Of a DNA stretch of 64,000 nt, positions 35,736-44,167 are shown in pieces. Under the pieces are notes generated by a model. The model was not told the origin of the DNA, searched no databases, and saw nothing but the letters and a program-made list of their open reading frames with translations. Made by a program: the position numbers and the translations under genes. Origin of the DNA: Silvibacterium bohemicum (lineage in GTDB: Bacteria; Acidobacteriota; Terriglobia; Terriglobales; Acidobacteriaceae); assembly GCF_001006305.1 (NCBI RefSeq), contig NZ_LBHJ01000014.1:194931-258930 (forward strand). Direction: 5' to 3'. Every line of letters starts with the position of its first letter. The stretch's first letter is position 1.

Positions 35736-36784
35736 AGGTCCAGAATGTCCTCCATCAAACCGTGGTCGTCTTCGATCTTGGCCGTGAGCGAGGCGCGGTC
35801 GGAGGCCGAGGCGTAGTTGCGGAAGCCTGCCTGCGCTTTAGCGCGCAGGTGACCCGCGTGATACGCGGCGGTAAGAACCTCGATGTCCTCATGGCCGGTG
35901 CGCGACCCTTGGCTGGCATCTTGCCCCTCTTGGCGCGGGAGGTCGTAGTCGATCCGCGCGTCGGGAATCTGAATCTTTCCATCGACCAAGGGGAGCTCGA
36001 ATCGCTCGGCCACTTCCTCTTTAATCTCTGCCATGTCGCGCTTCGGATCGGCTTTGCGCTCGGCATAGATGGCCTTCTGCACATCAGACTTGATCTCGAA
36101 GTCGAGGCGCACGCGCAGGTTGCTGCCGCCCCTGCCCTCGATGCGTTCGGCTTCCTTCTGATACGCGCGATAAATCTGTGAGTCGTGTTCGGCCTCGCGA
36201 GGCTTGACCAGACCGGCGTAGACCCACTGGTCTTTGGGCAGGTCGCCCTGCTTCAGCAGCAGGCGGCGACCGTCTTTGGTGAGCGTGACGACTTCGACGC
36301 GTTCGATCGTGCGCCGCTGTCCGTCACGGCGCAGGTTGACATGCGTGGTCTCCACAAGCCCCTTGTCGCGGAGATACCGGAGGTCATTCTCCAGCGGACG
36401 AGCTTTGCCGTTGTACAGCGTCTCGCGGAGGTCCGCCGTGCGGACGACGCGAAAGCGCCCAGCTTCGCGCAGGAGTTGTTTCTCCTCGGGGCGCAGCTCC
36501 AGACCGACGATGTTGCCGATGGATCGTGCCGGACGGCGCGGGTCCGGCGAAGCAACGGGACGGCGGCGCTGGCGCGGCACATCGCGCGGTTGCTCCGCAC
36601 GCTTGCGCGCCGCCTCGGGGCGCGGTGGGCGACGGTCCGCAGAGCGATCCTCCAGAGACTTTAGGCGATGGAGGATGGGATTTTCGGGCGGCTTGCGCGT
36701 GACGTTGCGATCACCCGACGATCCCGAAGCGGTGTCGCTCCCCTCGCGGCGCCGGGGCTGTTCGTGCGGAATATCCAGTCTCAT
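35732..36784 (-). CDS. Winged-helix protein with charged linker, conjugation region
   Basis: A 350-residue protein. The first ~85 residues are Arg/Pro-rich and disordered (RRREGSDTASGSS, RKRAEQPRDVPRQRRR). Residues ~95-175 form a winged helix (LLREAGRFRVVRTADLRETL, NDLRYLRDKGLVETTHV, VVTLTKDGRRLLLK), as in replication-relaxation and MarR-like proteins. The C-terminal part has a basic stretch (AIYAERKADPKRDMAEIKEE) and an acidic end. It overlaps both neighbours by ATGA. A DNA-processing or control role in transfer is likely; the exact role is unknown. Confidence 0.55.
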   Translation of the reverse strand: MRLDIPHEQPRRREGSDTASGSSGDRNVTRKPPENPILHRLKSLEDRSADRRPPRPEAARKRAEQPRDVPRQRRRPVASPDPRRPARSIGNIVGLELRPEEKQLLREAGRFRVVRTADLRETLYNGKARPLENDLRYLRDKGLVETTHVNLRRDGQRRTIERVEVVTLTKDGRRLLLKQGDLPKDQWVYAGLVKPREAEHDSQIYRAYQKEAERIEGRGGSNLRVRLDFEIKSDVQKAIYAERKADPKRDMAEIKEEVAERFELPLVDGKIQIPDARIDYDLPRQEGQDASQGSRTGHEDIEVLTAAYHAGHLRAKAQAGFRNYASASDRASLTAKIEDDHGLMEDILDL

Positions 36785-37053
36785 GCACCCTCCCCGTCAT
36801 CGGCGCGCTCCGCAGGCGCAGGCGCAAACTCTATCGAAGTCTGGGCCGGTGCTGATTTCGCGACGGACCTTTTCGGTCGCTCAACGGCAGGAGAAACCGG
36901 CGGTGCCTTCGGCCCGTGGCCGACGATACGACGCACGTCGTAGTCGGCCACGCAGGTAAAGCGGTCCATCTCTCTGTCGGCGGCTTCGCGCATCGCGCGG
37001 ACCTTGGCGACAAGGTCGGGCGTGCGGTCGAGGTACTGGTCTTCCGACTGCAT
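36781..37053 (-). CDS. Small hypothetical protein of the conjugation region
   Basis: A 90-residue protein with a helical N-terminal half (DRTPDLVAKVRAMREAADRE) and a Pro/Ala/Lys-rich C-terminal tail. Its stop overlaps the start of the next gene (ATGA) and its start is 2 bases from the stop of the previous one, so it belongs to the same translation chain. I recognise no family. Confidence 0.5.
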   Translation of the reverse strand: MQSEDQYLDRTPDLVAKVRAMREAADREMDRFTCVADYDVRRIVGHGPKAPPVSPAVERPKRSVAKSAPAQTSIEFAPAPAERADDGEGA

Positions 37054-37055
37054 GG

Positions 37056-37361
37056 CTACTGTCCCTCCTCATCACCGAAGCGCGAACGTATCTCGTCAGA
37101 TAGCTCGTTCTTCCCGGTATGGATCTCCTGATCAAAGTGCCTGAGTTTGCGGCCTGTGTCGCGCAGGAAGAATTTGCGCTCGATCCAGATGGTGAGGCCG
37201 AGGATGTTAGCGAAGAGCAGAGCGCAATAGAGCGCGATGCTCTTGAGGTAGCTGTGGACAATCAGGCTGCGCCACGGCGTGAGGAAGTGGAGCGTGTGCA
37301 TCGACCAGAAGCCAAGCGCAAGAAAGATCAACGTGGCAACAAAGGCGGCGTTGGCGATCAT
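37056..37361 (-). CDS. Small membrane protein of the conjugation region
   Basis: A 101-residue protein with two hydrophobic segments (MIANAAFVATLIFLALGFW and SIALYCALLFANILGLTIWI) and a charged C-terminal tail (~45 residues; RDTGRKLRHFDQEIHTGKNE). Both segments are long enough to span the membrane, with a short loop between. No family is recognised. Its position upstream of three coupled genes suggests a role in the transfer machine, perhaps as a membrane anchor. Confidence 0.55.
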   Translation of the reverse strand: MIANAAFVATLIFLALGFWSMHTLHFLTPWRSLIVHSYLKSIALYCALLFANILGLTIWIERKFFLRDTGRKLRHFDQEIHTGKNELSDEIRSRFGDEEGQ

Positions 37362-37450
37362 CGGTATCCCTTCCGCCGCGAACGGTGCGCGGCATCGTCA
37401 GAAGAAAAGTGGAGAGGCGTCAACCTCTCCGCGAAAAAGGGAGGATTGTG

Positions 37451-37932
37451 TTAGCCTCCCTCGCCGAAATCGACCAGTGCTTCGGGACGATCCAGCTTTT
37501 GAATGCGGATGGCATGAACGGCATAGTTGGTTTTGCTGACCGAATGGGACTCGCCCGCTACGACGACCGTTCGGGGCTGATCCTGGCTGCGAAGCTCGCC
37601 TTCGATTTCGAGGTAATCGCCGCGCCTCATCCCACGAACCATTCCGCAGAAGAATGGACCAGGACAGATGATGCGATGCCAGTCGGTGCGCGGGGTCCAC
37701 TCATTGGTGAGAGGTCCCAGATGCCGGACACTGTTGCCAGCAGTAGGACCGCGTAAGCATCTTCGGCGATTCCATCCGAAGGGGGCGCCTCGGCGTTTTT
37801 GCCGAGGAACCCGCGAAGCGTGACGGTGTTGGTTATGTGGAATTGGGGCGGTTTTGCCAGCGCGATTTGCCGCGTCGCCTCTGGCCCCCAGGCGCCTGCT
37901 ACCGCAGATGTCACGATGAGTTGGGTCAGCAT
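37451..37932 (-). pseudogene. Frameshifted SSB-like gene coupled to the recombinase pair
   Basis: From ATG 37932 the frame reads an unusual ~30-residue lead (MLTQLIVTSAVAGAWGPEAT), then TNTVTLRGFLGKNAEAP and YAVLLLATVSGIWD, the first half of an SSB OB-fold. The rest of the fold (NEWTPRTDWHRIICPGPFF, GDYLEIEGELRS) is in the frame one base back, ending at 37451. A one-base loss (or two-base gain) near 37700 explains it. No slippery heptamer is visible, so programmed shifting is unlikely. The ATG lies in TAATG with the recombinase stop. The lead peptide is encoded by the left inverted repeat. Either a broken gene or a sequence error. Confidence 0.75.
37832..37924 (-). repeat. Left inverted repeat of the recombinase module
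   Basis: A 93-bp stretch whose reverse complement recurs at 41227-41320 with about 4 substitutions and one 1-base indel. The inner edge (CCAACTCAT) is 8 bp from the recombinase stop. It encodes the first ~30 residues of the frameshifted SSB-like protein. Confidence 0.9.
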
Positions 37933-40145
37933 TATTCTTCTCTTTCACTGAGCCGCATGGCTGGCGCGGCTTCGATTTGCAGCAGACGGTCTGGAGTCGG
38001 CACATCCCGAAGATTTGCGATGAGCTTTTCGTAAGCGGCCAGACCATCCTCGACCGCGGCCAGTTCAGGCTCAGAGAGCGGGATATCTTGTCTCAGTCTC
38101 AGCAGATTGGCTTTGGCTTCGAGGATTTGCGCGCGTGTGGACTCCTTTGCCACATAGAACGAACACTGCGCACACGCCATGCGATGGGGGCATTGATCGA
38201 AGAAGTCGTAGGTGCAGTATCCGTGGCCGAGATCGAAGAACTTCCATGCCTCCTCGGCGGCCAGTCCTTTGCGAACAACATCCTGATCGATCAGCACTTC
38301 GATCGCACGGATATTGCGTTCGAAGTAGCCGGCCTTTTCGTAGGATTTGGTCAGCTTCGATGGATTGATCTTCGCGTAGTGCTGTGTTGAGGACGGATGC
38401 TTGTGACCCAGCCATGCCTGGAGTTCGAAGAGCGACATCGGTTCACGCGCATTGAAGAGCTGCGTGGCGATGGTGCTGCGCGCCCGGTGACTGGTAATAC
38501 GGCCGCGGACATCCTTGTCGGGGATGCCCGCTTTGGCGCACAGTACGGGGATCAGCGTGTTGTTCAGATACGCGCAGCCAAGTGCTTTTGAACGATACGC
38601 GAACAGGTAATCGACCAGTTCGCCAGTCTTTGGATCGATGATTTTCATCTGTGTGGGCCGGTCTTTTTCCCAGGCTTCGATCACTTCACCAACGACTGTA
38701 TCCACAGGCTTTGAAAATGCCGTGCTTGTTTTGCTGATGGGGATGGACAGCAGACAGACGCGTTCGCCCGGCGCGTTTTCCTGCCAACGTATACATCCCA
38801 GCCGAAGCCTGCGTATCTCATCCCAGCGCAGTCCAGCGAACAACCATACGACTGATAGCGCCCGCACCAGTGGCAAGGGATAGAAATAGGTGTCATTATT
38901 GCCTGGGTTACCACGGAAGGGCAGGTCCTTTGCAGCGATGTTCAAGCCCGCCCAGATCAACTTGGCCCACACATCATCTGCTATAACGCGGGGATCAGTG
39001 CCGATGAGCGCTCGCAGAGAGCGCGGAAGACGGAACGCGACGTGTGGATCAAAAGACCGTGGGATAGTCTCCCAGTACTGCAGGTCACGGAAGAAGGTCC
39101 GCAGCGAGGAGAGAACGCTGGCCTTGCTCCTCGCGAGCATGGGCTTACCGGCGCTGTGGAACCAGCTCTTTGTTGTGCTGTGCGCCCATTCGCAGTTTTT
39201 GAGATTGAGGCACATCACCACGGCTTCGGCTGCAACGGCGCGGGTCCACTGCGCCGGGCCTTCGATATGGGGGCGCGTCGCATGGAGCCATCGCCCTACC
39301 GAGAGAAGCTGACAGTAGATCCGGCTCCGAGAGGTGCGAGACAGAGTGGATGTTTCATGCCAGTACTTCGCCAAGCGTTCCCACTCGTAAGGGACATTGG
39401 CGAGGATGGCCTCGGGGGCTTTGTCTGCCAGCTTCGACTTGAGTCCAGGCCGACGAACTGGCTGCTCGATGATTCCATCCGACGCCAGCAAGCGAGCTAG
39501 CGCGATCACGCACTTCTCTAACACGCCATTCCGCTCTTGAAGTTGAAGCAGAGCTACCTCGGTGATGTCTTCTATGCGGGGCGACCGCGTGATCAGCATC
39601 AACTGAGCCAGCGTGAGCGGCACCTTCCGCAGTGTGCGCGGTCCATAGCCCGACTCCGACAACCTGGCGCTGATCTTTTTCTTGACGGCAGCGAACCTCT
39701 TGAACCCGAAGATCTGGAGGGCCAGATACGAAGAGAACTGCCGCCGCTTGGGGAAGTTCATTAGTCCCTCAAAGCCCCGCAGCAGGAAGGCCGCTGCGAT
39801 GATGGGATTGCCCTCGTGTCTGCGGCGCTCTACGACTTCGATCCACTCCGCATCACTCCATGCCCACAGGGAGCGATCCCGGCGGCCCATCTCTTCCAGC
39901 AAGTAGAAAACGAGAGACCGGCGCCTTACCCCTCTGATCTCGATGTGATCTAAAACGTCGTGCATAGGGCGCACGAGCCGTTCAACAACATCGAGCGATG
40001 GTTGCCGGGTCTTACTGGACTTAATGCGCGACGGTAGTTCCACCGTAAGGAAGAGTCGCTCTTTCGCAGTCAGGCCGTGTGCTTGATCGTATTGACTTGC
40101 GTCGATCGGCCAGGTCCATGTATCTGTTCTTTTTCTCACGCTCAT
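37932..40145 (-). CDS. Large tyrosine recombinase (TnpB-like)
   Basis: A 737-residue recombinase. The N-terminal ~400 residues are a long helical, basic region that would include the core-binding domain. The catalytic part is complete: FAGLRWDEIRRLRLG (first Arg), SKTSTAFSKP (Lys region), SHRARSTIATQLF (HxxR), LGHKHPSSTQHYAKI (His and Tyr nucleophile, near residue 610). A Cys/His cluster follows (GYCTYDFFDQCPHRMACAQC), likely a zinc finger, as seen in the large recombinase of Tn554-type pairs. It starts inside the stop of the smaller recombinase (ATGA), and its stop TAA overlaps the next ATG (TAATG). It acts on DNA, probably with its partner. Confidence 0.88.
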   Translation of the reverse strand: MSVRKRTDTWTWPIDASQYDQAHGLTAKERLFLTVELPSRIKSSKTRQPSLDVVERLVRPMHDVLDHIEIRGVRRRSLVFYLLEEMGRRDRSLWAWSDAEWIEVVERRRHEGNPIIAAAFLLRGFEGLMNFPKRRQFSSYLALQIFGFKRFAAVKKKISARLSESGYGPRTLRKVPLTLAQLMLITRSPRIEDITEVALLQLQERNGVLEKCVIALARLLASDGIIEQPVRRPGLKSKLADKAPEAILANVPYEWERLAKYWHETSTLSRTSRSRIYCQLLSVGRWLHATRPHIEGPAQWTRAVAAEAVVMCLNLKNCEWAHSTTKSWFHSAGKPMLARSKASVLSSLRTFFRDLQYWETIPRSFDPHVAFRLPRSLRALIGTDPRVIADDVWAKLIWAGLNIAAKDLPFRGNPGNNDTYFYPLPLVRALSVVWLFAGLRWDEIRRLRLGCIRWQENAPGERVCLLSIPISKTSTAFSKPVDTVVGEVIEAWEKDRPTQMKIIDPKTGELVDYLFAYRSKALGCAYLNNTLIPVLCAKAGIPDKDVRGRITSHRARSTIATQLFNAREPMSLFELQAWLGHKHPSSTQHYAKINPSKLTKSYEKAGYFERNIRAIEVLIDQDVVRKGLAAEEAWKFFDLGHGYCTYDFFDQCPHRMACAQCSFYVAKESTRAQILEAKANLLRLRQDIPLSEPELAAVEDGLAAYEKLIANLRDVPTPDRLLQIEAAPAMRLSEREE

Positions 40146-41164
40146 CGAAACAGCCTCCCCATCCCTTCGAGGCGCTGCTGATGCAGTTGCGCCATTGTGG
40201 CGTTGAACTTGGCCGCCAGGTCGCGTGCGCTCAGATGCACGTAGATCATGGTGGTCTCTATGCTGCGATGGCCGGCGAAGGTTGCGATCTCGTGGATGTC
40301 CCAGTCCGCTCGCGCCAGATCGGTCAGACACAGATGCCGCAGCGTGTGAGGCGTGAAGCCCGCGGCGTCGGCGCGCCTTGCGATGGCGGTGACGATCTTG
40401 GACCACGCCCAGATCGAGACGGGTTGTGCGCGGTTGCGCGGTGACTGCGACAGGAACAGTCGCCCGCGCTGCCGGCTCAGTGTGCGGCGGTGTTCAAGAT
40501 ACTGCCCATACAGCTCATCCGTTGTTACCGAGTAAGGCAGGACACGCGACCTGCGATTCTTGGTGGTCTCGGCACGGACGTGGATGGTGCGACGCGATGG
40601 ATCGATGTCGCTTGTTTCAAGCAGACACAACTCTTCCCGCCGAAGTCCGGCATCGTAGCTCATCGCCAGCATCAGGCGATTGCGAATAGGCTCTTTCGCA
40701 GTCTCGCTGAGAACACGACACCATTCTTCCTCTGTTGGAATGGTGGGCAGCTTGTGTTCTCGTCTTACCAGTGGCAGCGATGAGCGGCCGTCACCACGGC
40801 GGTATGGATTCCTTGTGCAGCGCCCCTCTTCCACCAAAAAGTCGTAGAACATCCGCAACGCAGCGAGGTGCTGTTGGATCGTCGCATTCGCCATGCGGAT
40901 GTCCGGCTCCTCCGGCGCAGCGGATGGCTTCACTAAATCGCGCAGATAAGCTCCAACGATTTCCTGCCCGATCTCATGAGGTCTTTTGTCATAAGAGTTG
41001 AGGAACCGCAGGTATCGCTCCAGATTGCGGCCGTAGGCACTTAGCGTGTTGAGAGCAAGCCCACGGCACGCCTGGAAGCCAAGCCATGCACGAGCGTCTT
41101 TCTCGCCCTCTACAAGTGGAATGCGGTCCCATTGAACTTCACTGATGAGTTGGTTAGATTTCAC
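40142..41164 (-). CDS. Tyrosine recombinase/integrase (TnpA-like)
   Basis: A 340-residue recombinase with a SAM-like core-binding domain (TLSAYGRNLERYLRFLNSY, TIQQHLAALRMFYDFLVEEG) and a full catalytic domain: DAGLRREELCLLE, TKNRRSRVLPY, FTPHTLRHLCLTDLA (HxxR), FAGHRSIETTMIYVHL (His and Tyr). The GTG at 41164 has GGAGAA nine bases before it and gives the normal length. The frame also runs upstream through the right inverted repeat to an ATG at 41338, which would add ~58 residues without known counterpart. The stop overlaps the start of the large recombinase. Confidence 0.88.
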   Translation of the reverse strand: MKSNQLISEVQWDRIPLVEGEKDARAWLGFQACRGLALNTLSAYGRNLERYLRFLNSYDKRPHEIGQEIVGAYLRDLVKPSAAPEEPDIRMANATIQQHLAALRMFYDFLVEEGRCTRNPYRRGDGRSSLPLVRREHKLPTIPTEEEWCRVLSETAKEPIRNRLMLAMSYDAGLRREELCLLETSDIDPSRRTIHVRAETTKNRRSRVLPYSVTTDELYGQYLEHRRTLSRQRGRLFLSQSPRNRAQPVSIWAWSKIVTAIARRADAAGFTPHTLRHLCLTDLARADWDIHEIATFAGHRSIETTMIYVHLSARDLAAKFNATMAQLHQQRLEGMGRLFR

Positions 41165-41226
41165 TCTGTTCTTCTCCACGGCGTGATTTGTCGATTGAGC
41201 GAGCCTTCTGGGCCGCTCGTCGGCAG

Positions 41227-41320
41227 CCAACTCATCGTGACATCTGCGGTAGCAGGCGCCTGGGGGCCAGGGGCGACGCGGCAAATCGCGCTGACTAAAA
41301 CCGCCCCAATTCCACGTAAC
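41227..41320 (+). repeat. Right inverted repeat of the recombinase module
   Basis: This is the inverted partner of 37832-37924. On the plus strand it again encodes QLIVTSAVAGAWGP in an open frame (41132-41323), although no SSB follows. It lies between ssb and the small recombinase gene. Confidence 0.9.
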
Positions 41321-41369
41321 TAATATGAAGAGTGTCATGATTGCACCTCCCAGGGGAGGACAACGCGGT

Positions 41370-41777
41370 CTAAGCCGCGTCGTCCTCCGTGATGGGCTCG
41401 GCGTCGGGGTTCTGGCCCGAGACCGGCTTTGCCAGCTTCTTGACGATGCTGGCGCGTACCTCCCAACCACGGCGCTTGACCGTGGTCTTCTTCTTGCCCT
41501 CGCCGACCTCGGCATCGTACTCGGTGCTGCGCAGCTCGCCTTCGATCTCGACGTAGTCGCCCTTCTTCAGGTTCTTTGCGAAGTCGGCGGGTTTGCCGAA
41601 GGCGACGATGCGGTGCCACTCGGTGTGGTTGACCCACTGCTGGGTCTGCTTGTCCTTGTAGCCGGACTTGGTGGAGAGCGAGAGAACGGTGAAGGTCTTC
41701 TGCTGTTTGGTTGCGAAGTTCTCGGCGTCCTTGCCGATGAAGCCCTTCAGCTTGATGTTGTTTTCGTAGAGTGCCAT
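41370..41777 (-). CDS. ssb: Single-stranded DNA-binding protein
   Basis: A 135-residue SSB with one OB-fold: NNIKLKGFIGKDAENFATKQ, TFTVLSLSTKSGYKDKQTQQ, NHTEWHRIVAFGKPADFAKN, GDYVEIEGELRSTEYD. The tail is short and ends EPITEDDAA, acidic but without the DDDIPF tip that recruits partner proteins in E. coli SSB. AAGGAG before the ATG at 41777 fixes the start. Mobile elements often carry their own SSB to protect transferred single strands. It is preceded by a structured leader (41785-41982) shared with the methylase at 52678. Confidence 0.92.
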   Translation of the reverse strand: MALYENNIKLKGFIGKDAENFATKQQKTFTVLSLSTKSGYKDKQTQQWVNHTEWHRIVAFGKPADFAKNLKKGDYVEIEGELRSTEYDAEVGEGKKKTTVKRRGWEVRASIVKKLAKPVSGQNPDAEPITEDDAA

Positions 41778-41784
41778 TGTGTTT

Positions 41785-41982
41785 CTCCTTGTTTGTATTT
41801 GCCCGGATTGCCCTCGGGACACTCTTGCGCGAAGCGACGCGAGTGTGCCCCGCTCCCAAGGCAAGAGCTGCATTTTCTGGAAGGGGACCCAACGCACCTG
41901 GTTGGGGGAGGAGTCCAGAAAAAGCAGAAGCTCGCAGTCCGCAGAATCGGGGTCCCCGGCACGCTGCTTTTGCGTGCTGGGG
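41785..41982 (-). ncRNA. Structured leader RNA candidate upstream of ssb
   Basis: On the minus strand, from 5' to 3', this contains hairpin P3 (41954-41982, 11 pairs with one G-U, loop of 7), long-range stem P2 (CCAGAAAA 41915-41922 with TTTTCTGG 41873-41880, with its own small CCCAAC/GTTGGG hairpin inside), the fixed 9-mer CTTGGGAGC (41852-41860) and hairpin P1 (41816-41850). It then reaches the ribosome site. The second copy at 53398-53624 keeps the order and the pairing while the bases change. The frame to the ssb ATG is also open from an upstream ATG, so a leader peptide is an alternative. Confidence 0.6.
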
Positions 41983-42358
41983 TGATGTGGCGCGGGATCA
42001 GCACCTAAGCGAGTGACCGAGGGTGAGCAGGGAAAATACGAGGAGGGATGGCGCTGTACGGAAACACTTGCATGAAGGACAGCACGGCGTTCAGGATGCC
42101 GGTGCAACCGGGCAGCAGTGGGACCATAACCTCTCGTCTCCCACCAATCGGGCTGCAAAAGCAGGCAGTGGGTGAACCACACCGTCCACCCTCCATCGTC
42201 CTCCGCACCCTGCCATGCGAAGAACCTGTGCCTGGGCGACGAAGTAGAAGGCGAGCTGCACAGCGCCAACTCCGGGGCAGTGAGGGCAAGAAGAAGACCT
42301 GCCTCTCTCAGTGGTCGGGAGGTATGCGATTGTATCGCTTGAATGTGCGCCCGCTGGC
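41983..42358. other. Gene-free stretch between the ssb leader and the C5 methylase
   Basis: About 375 bp without a supportable gene. Open frames on both strands are Arg/Pro-rich, lack ribosome sites and overlap in several frames, as expected from GC-rich non-coding DNA. It may hold the promoter for the ssb leader transcript. No clear repeat partner was seen. Confidence 0.45.
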
Positions 42359-44167
42359 TCACCGGACCCTCCCGGCGCCGGGACCATCACGGAGGATCGC
42401 ATCGACGGCTGTGATGCGATCCCCGATCCAGCGCATGACAGGAACCGCCATCGAGTTGCCGAGCGCCTTGTAGCGGGGGCCATCGGCTGCCGGCTTGCCG
42501 CGATACTCAACCAGCGTGTAATCGTCGGGGAACCCCTGCAACCGCTCGCACTCACGAGGCGTCAATCGCCGCACCGCCATCTGAGGCGTCATCACGCCAT
42601 CGACCCGTCCGCCCTCGCCGCCACGCTGAAGGGTCCCCGCTATATCGATCGATGCAGTGAGTTCTCCAGACCAGGCGACGGGCTGCTCCTGAAGCACAGC
42701 GGTCGTCGAGCTGTTCTCGATGCTTCCGGGCGCGCGGGTACGGAGACTTCCCGCAATGTCGGTGGAGGAAGCCGCGCTCACTGTTCCATCGCTCCCATGA
42801 AGCGTGAAGGCGACAGTAGGCGCATTGCGTCCAGTGGCGTTGGAGTTGGTGCCGAGCGACTGCATCACATCGCCGCTGAGGACATCGCCTTCCTGGTTCT
42901 GCGTGAAGGCGATCGCTACCTGGCCACCACCATTCGCATGGCTGCGGTCGTGTCCCATCCCGCGCAATGTCGGTGCGACGTTATCTGCATCGGCGCCGTG
43001 ATCTTTGGCAGTGAAGGCGATATAGGATTGCTGTTTCACTCCTGGCCGCGCCGCCAATGCACCGACCGTCTTGCCGTCTCCGCCGTGTAACCGTACCTCG
43101 TTGCGGAGGTTCTGTGAGAAGGCGACAGCCTGAGCACCGCCGCCGCTTTCCAGCGTGTGAGCGATTGCTTCTGAGAAGCCGCTGCCATTCGACTGTGTGT
43201 GTGCCGTGCAGATGGCGACCGGCACGACGGGCGTTCCACGCCCGGTGCCGTCTTCGCTCGCGTCGAAGCCATCGGCGGAGAGCGCGTGAGCGATCAGCGT
43301 CTCGCTTTCAAAGTCCTGTCTGCCCATGCCGCCGGCGTTCAGACAGTGGGAGATTTCATCTGTCGAGGAGAGGACGCCGACGCCTAGTTGATTGCGGATG
43401 AAGCTATCTTTGCATCCTGCGTCGATGGTGGGCGAGGTGTCTGTGAGGCTACCGCCAGAAGGGCCGACCTCAACGCCTCCGGCAACTCCTTGCCGCGCTT
43501 CTCGGCGCGGCGGAGGATGCCCCGACAGGCACGACTCGTCAAGTAATACCGCTGCGGGACCTCTCCAACCTCCAAGATATCCGACAACGAAGACGCGACG
43601 CCGTCGCTGGGGTACTCCGAAATGTTGAGCGTTAAGAACTCGGTAGGCGATCCCATACCCGAGTTCGACCAGCATCCCGAGGAAGGCTCCAAACGTGCGT
43701 CCGTCGTCGATCGACAGGACGCCGGGGACGTTCTCCCACACCAACCATAAGGGCCGGAGTCTGCCAGCAAGCCGAGCAAACTCGATGGTGAGGTTGCCAC
43801 GCGGGTCATCCAATCCCGCTCGCTTACCGGCGACGGAGAAAGACTGGCAAGGTGTTCCTCCGGCCAGAAGGTCGATTGCTCCAACATCTTCAGCTCCAAT
43901 CTTTGTAAAGTCGCCGGCATTGATGACTGCGCCATCGGCGGGCAGAGCAACGACGTTGCGAATGGCTGCCGCGCGCTGCTTTGCTTCCTTGCGAGAGGCC
44001 GCGTTATGCGGACTCGGCATGTACACAGGCCGCGATGCGCCGTAGCGCGAGTGCAGCAGCCAGCAACAGAAGGGGTCGATCTCGGCGAACATGGCAGGCT
44101 TCCAGCCGAGCGGTCCCCACGCAACGGAGACCGCCTCGATGCCCGAACACACGGAGAGATATCTCAC
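42359..44167 (-). CDS. C5-cytosine DNA methyltransferase (Dcm family) with long insert
   Basis: A 602-residue methyltransferase. MRYLSVCSGIEAVSVAWGPL is motif I, LLAGGTPCQSFSVAGKRAG has the catalytic Cys107, WENVPGV is motif VI, and FGVPQRRRRVFVVG is motif VIII. Motifs IX-X (RRLTPRECERLQGFPDDYT, YKALGNSMAVPVM) come only after an insert of about 270 residues rich in Gly/Asn/Thr/Ser (residues ~245-515), which would hold the target domain. Such inserts are common in phage and ICE methylases. It starts with GTG overlapping the previous stop (GTGA). No partner nuclease is adjacent, so it may protect the element from host restriction. Confidence 0.88.
   Translation of the reverse strand: MRYLSVCSGIEAVSVAWGPLGWKPAMFAEIDPFCCWLLHSRYGASRPVYMPSPHNAASRKEAKQRAAAIRNVVALPADGAVINAGDFTKIGAEDVGAIDLLAGGTPCQSFSVAGKRAGLDDPRGNLTIEFARLAGRLRPLWLVWENVPGVLSIDDGRTFGAFLGMLVELGYGIAYRVLNAQHFGVPQRRRRVFVVGYLGGWRGPAAVLLDESCLSGHPPPRREARQGVAGGVEVGPSGGSLTDTSPTIDAGCKDSFIRNQLGVGVLSSTDEISHCLNAGGMGRQDFESETLIAHALSADGFDASEDGTGRGTPVVPVAICTAHTQSNGSGFSEAIAHTLESGGGAQAVAFSQNLRNEVRLHGGDGKTVGALAARPGVKQQSYIAFTAKDHGADADNVAPTLRGMGHDRSHANGGGQVAIAFTQNQEGDVLSGDVMQSLGTNSNATGRNAPTVAFTLHGSDGTVSAASSTDIAGSLRTRAPGSIENSSTTAVLQEQPVAWSGELTASIDIAGTLQRGGEGGRVDGVMTPQMAVRRLTPRECERLQGFPDDYTLVEYRGKPAADGPRYKALGNSMAVPVMRWIGDRITAVDAILRDGPGAGRVR

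Larger units (their letters stand above)
37832..41320. mobile_element. Paired tyrosine-recombinase module with long inverted repeats
   Basis: Two adjacent tyrosine recombinase genes (4-base overlap) fill the space between the inner edges of a 93/94-bp inverted repeat, with only 8 bp and 63 bp to spare. The large/small pair recalls tnpA/tnpB of Tn554-type elements, but those lack long terminal repeats. No target duplication is evident at the outer edges. It may be a mobile unit or an invertible segment inside the conjugative element. Confidence 0.7.

Noticed and set aside
37690..37720. Programmed -1 frameshifting in the SSB-like gene
   Set aside because: No slippery heptamer of the X-XXY-YYZ type is present and no stem follows at the right distance; mutation or sequence error is simpler.
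41132..41323. A 63-codon plus-strand gene covering the right inverted repeat
   Set aside because: It lies antisense to the small recombinase start and has no ribosome site; kept only as part of the inversion idea, not as a gene.
42005..42289. A 94-codon minus-strand frame between ssb leader and C5 methylase
   Set aside because: Composition typical of GC-rich non-coding DNA, no ribosome site, other frames equally open.
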